NCBI RefSeq assembly: GCF_014137995.1
Contig: NZ_JACGWV010000002.1
Location: 868,001 to 932,000, forward strand
Direction: 5' to 3'
Source: Promicromonospora sukumoe
Lineage (GTDB): Bacteria; Actinomycetota; Actinomycetes; Actinomycetales; Cellulomonadaceae
Length of the DNA stretch: 64,000 nucleotides
Shown here: one piece after another, positions 63,944 through 64,000 of the stretch
How positions within the stretch are numbered: the stretch's first letter is position 1
How the letters are laid out: every line of letters begins with the position of its first letter
Translations under genes and position numbers: made by a program
The notes under the pieces: model-generated
What the model was told of the DNA's origin: nothing
The model's database searches: none
Seen by the model: the letters and a program-made list of their open reading frames with translations, nothing else

Positions 63944-64000
63944 ATGTCTGTGACGACGACGGAGAAGACAGCGCTCGGGGCGATGGAGCCGCGGAGCCTG
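63944..64000 (+). CDS. Start of an element-encoded gene, cut by the window end
   Basis: Nineteen codons are visible from the ATG at 63944, which follows GGAGGTCATC. The residues (M-S-V-T-T-T-E-K-T-A-L-G-A-M) do not identify the product. Being divergent from the repressor and after its operators, it is probably a replication or transfer gene controlled by GntR. Confidence 0.55.
   Translation, partial: MSVTTTEKTALGAMEPRSL

Noticed and set aside
1..64000. CRISPR array, rRNA operon or insertion sequence with terminal repeats
   Set aside because: I found no regularly spaced direct repeats, no rRNA-like sequence and no transposase with flanking inverted repeats.

Overview
The window is high-GC, densely packed DNA from an actinobacterium. 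The codon usage, GTG/TTG starts, ATGA and GTGA operon overlaps, SigK/RskA pair, polyprenol-phosphate-mannose synthase and class E/F-type sortase suggest a Micrococcales member such as the Promicromonosporaceae or Cellulomonadaceae; the family-level placement is inference. No 16S rRNA is present to confirm it.

Positions 1-38 kb look like ordinary chromosome. In order they hold: a secreted Ig-like protein; a YcnI-CopC/D copper pair; a 4-OT tautomerase; a 1921-residue secreted ThuA/copper-radical-oxidase multidomain protein; a 5-keto-4-deoxyuronate (kduI/kduD) operon with a complete sugar ABC transporter and an aldehyde dehydrogenase, facing an IclR regulator across a repeated operator; an overlapping seven-gene envelope glycan operon (GtrA, processive GT2, GT39-type transferase, DUF4397, GH8, sortase, polyprenol-P-mannose synthase); a SigK/RskA pair divergent from a Tat-exported ferritin-like protein; a MarR/quinone-oxidoreductase switch with three operator copies; and cell-wall peptidases (VanY-type M15, NlpC/P60). 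Gene ends here are marked by unusually long perfect hairpins, one of them an 82-bp loopless palindrome.

From about 38 kb rightward the DNA is accessory. It has lower gene density, broken genes (a small gene with two 1-nt frameshifts, a frameshifted HAD phosphatase, a phosphotransferase fragment) and mobile-element marks. The most interesting unit is a ubiquitin-like conjugation operon (39874-42186, minus strand): a tandem ubiquitin-like protein ending in Gly-Gly-Val-Ala, an E2-like protein and a JAB-E1 fusion. It is divergent from a HigB/HigA-type toxin-antitoxin pair whose antitoxin carries an ImmA/IrrE-type peptidase domain. A second cluster (44-53 kb) has a sulfotransferase, APH-fold kinase, AAA ATPase, a radical SAM enzyme with a 12-cysteine Pro-rich tail, a HAD phosphatase, a TPR-type XRE regulator and a flavoprotein.

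At the right end, a 42-bp 3' half of tRNA-Ala(CGC), followed by its own terminator, marks the left attachment site of an integrative element that continues past position 64000. That element carries a GntR repressor with operators, two Nudix proteins and a cargo gene. The same slot (Nudix gene, GTAGCGG-rich inverted repeats, one cargo gene, GC-rich element) occurs a second time at 53.1-54.7 kb with an unrelated cargo gene. This suggests a cassette-like exchange site.
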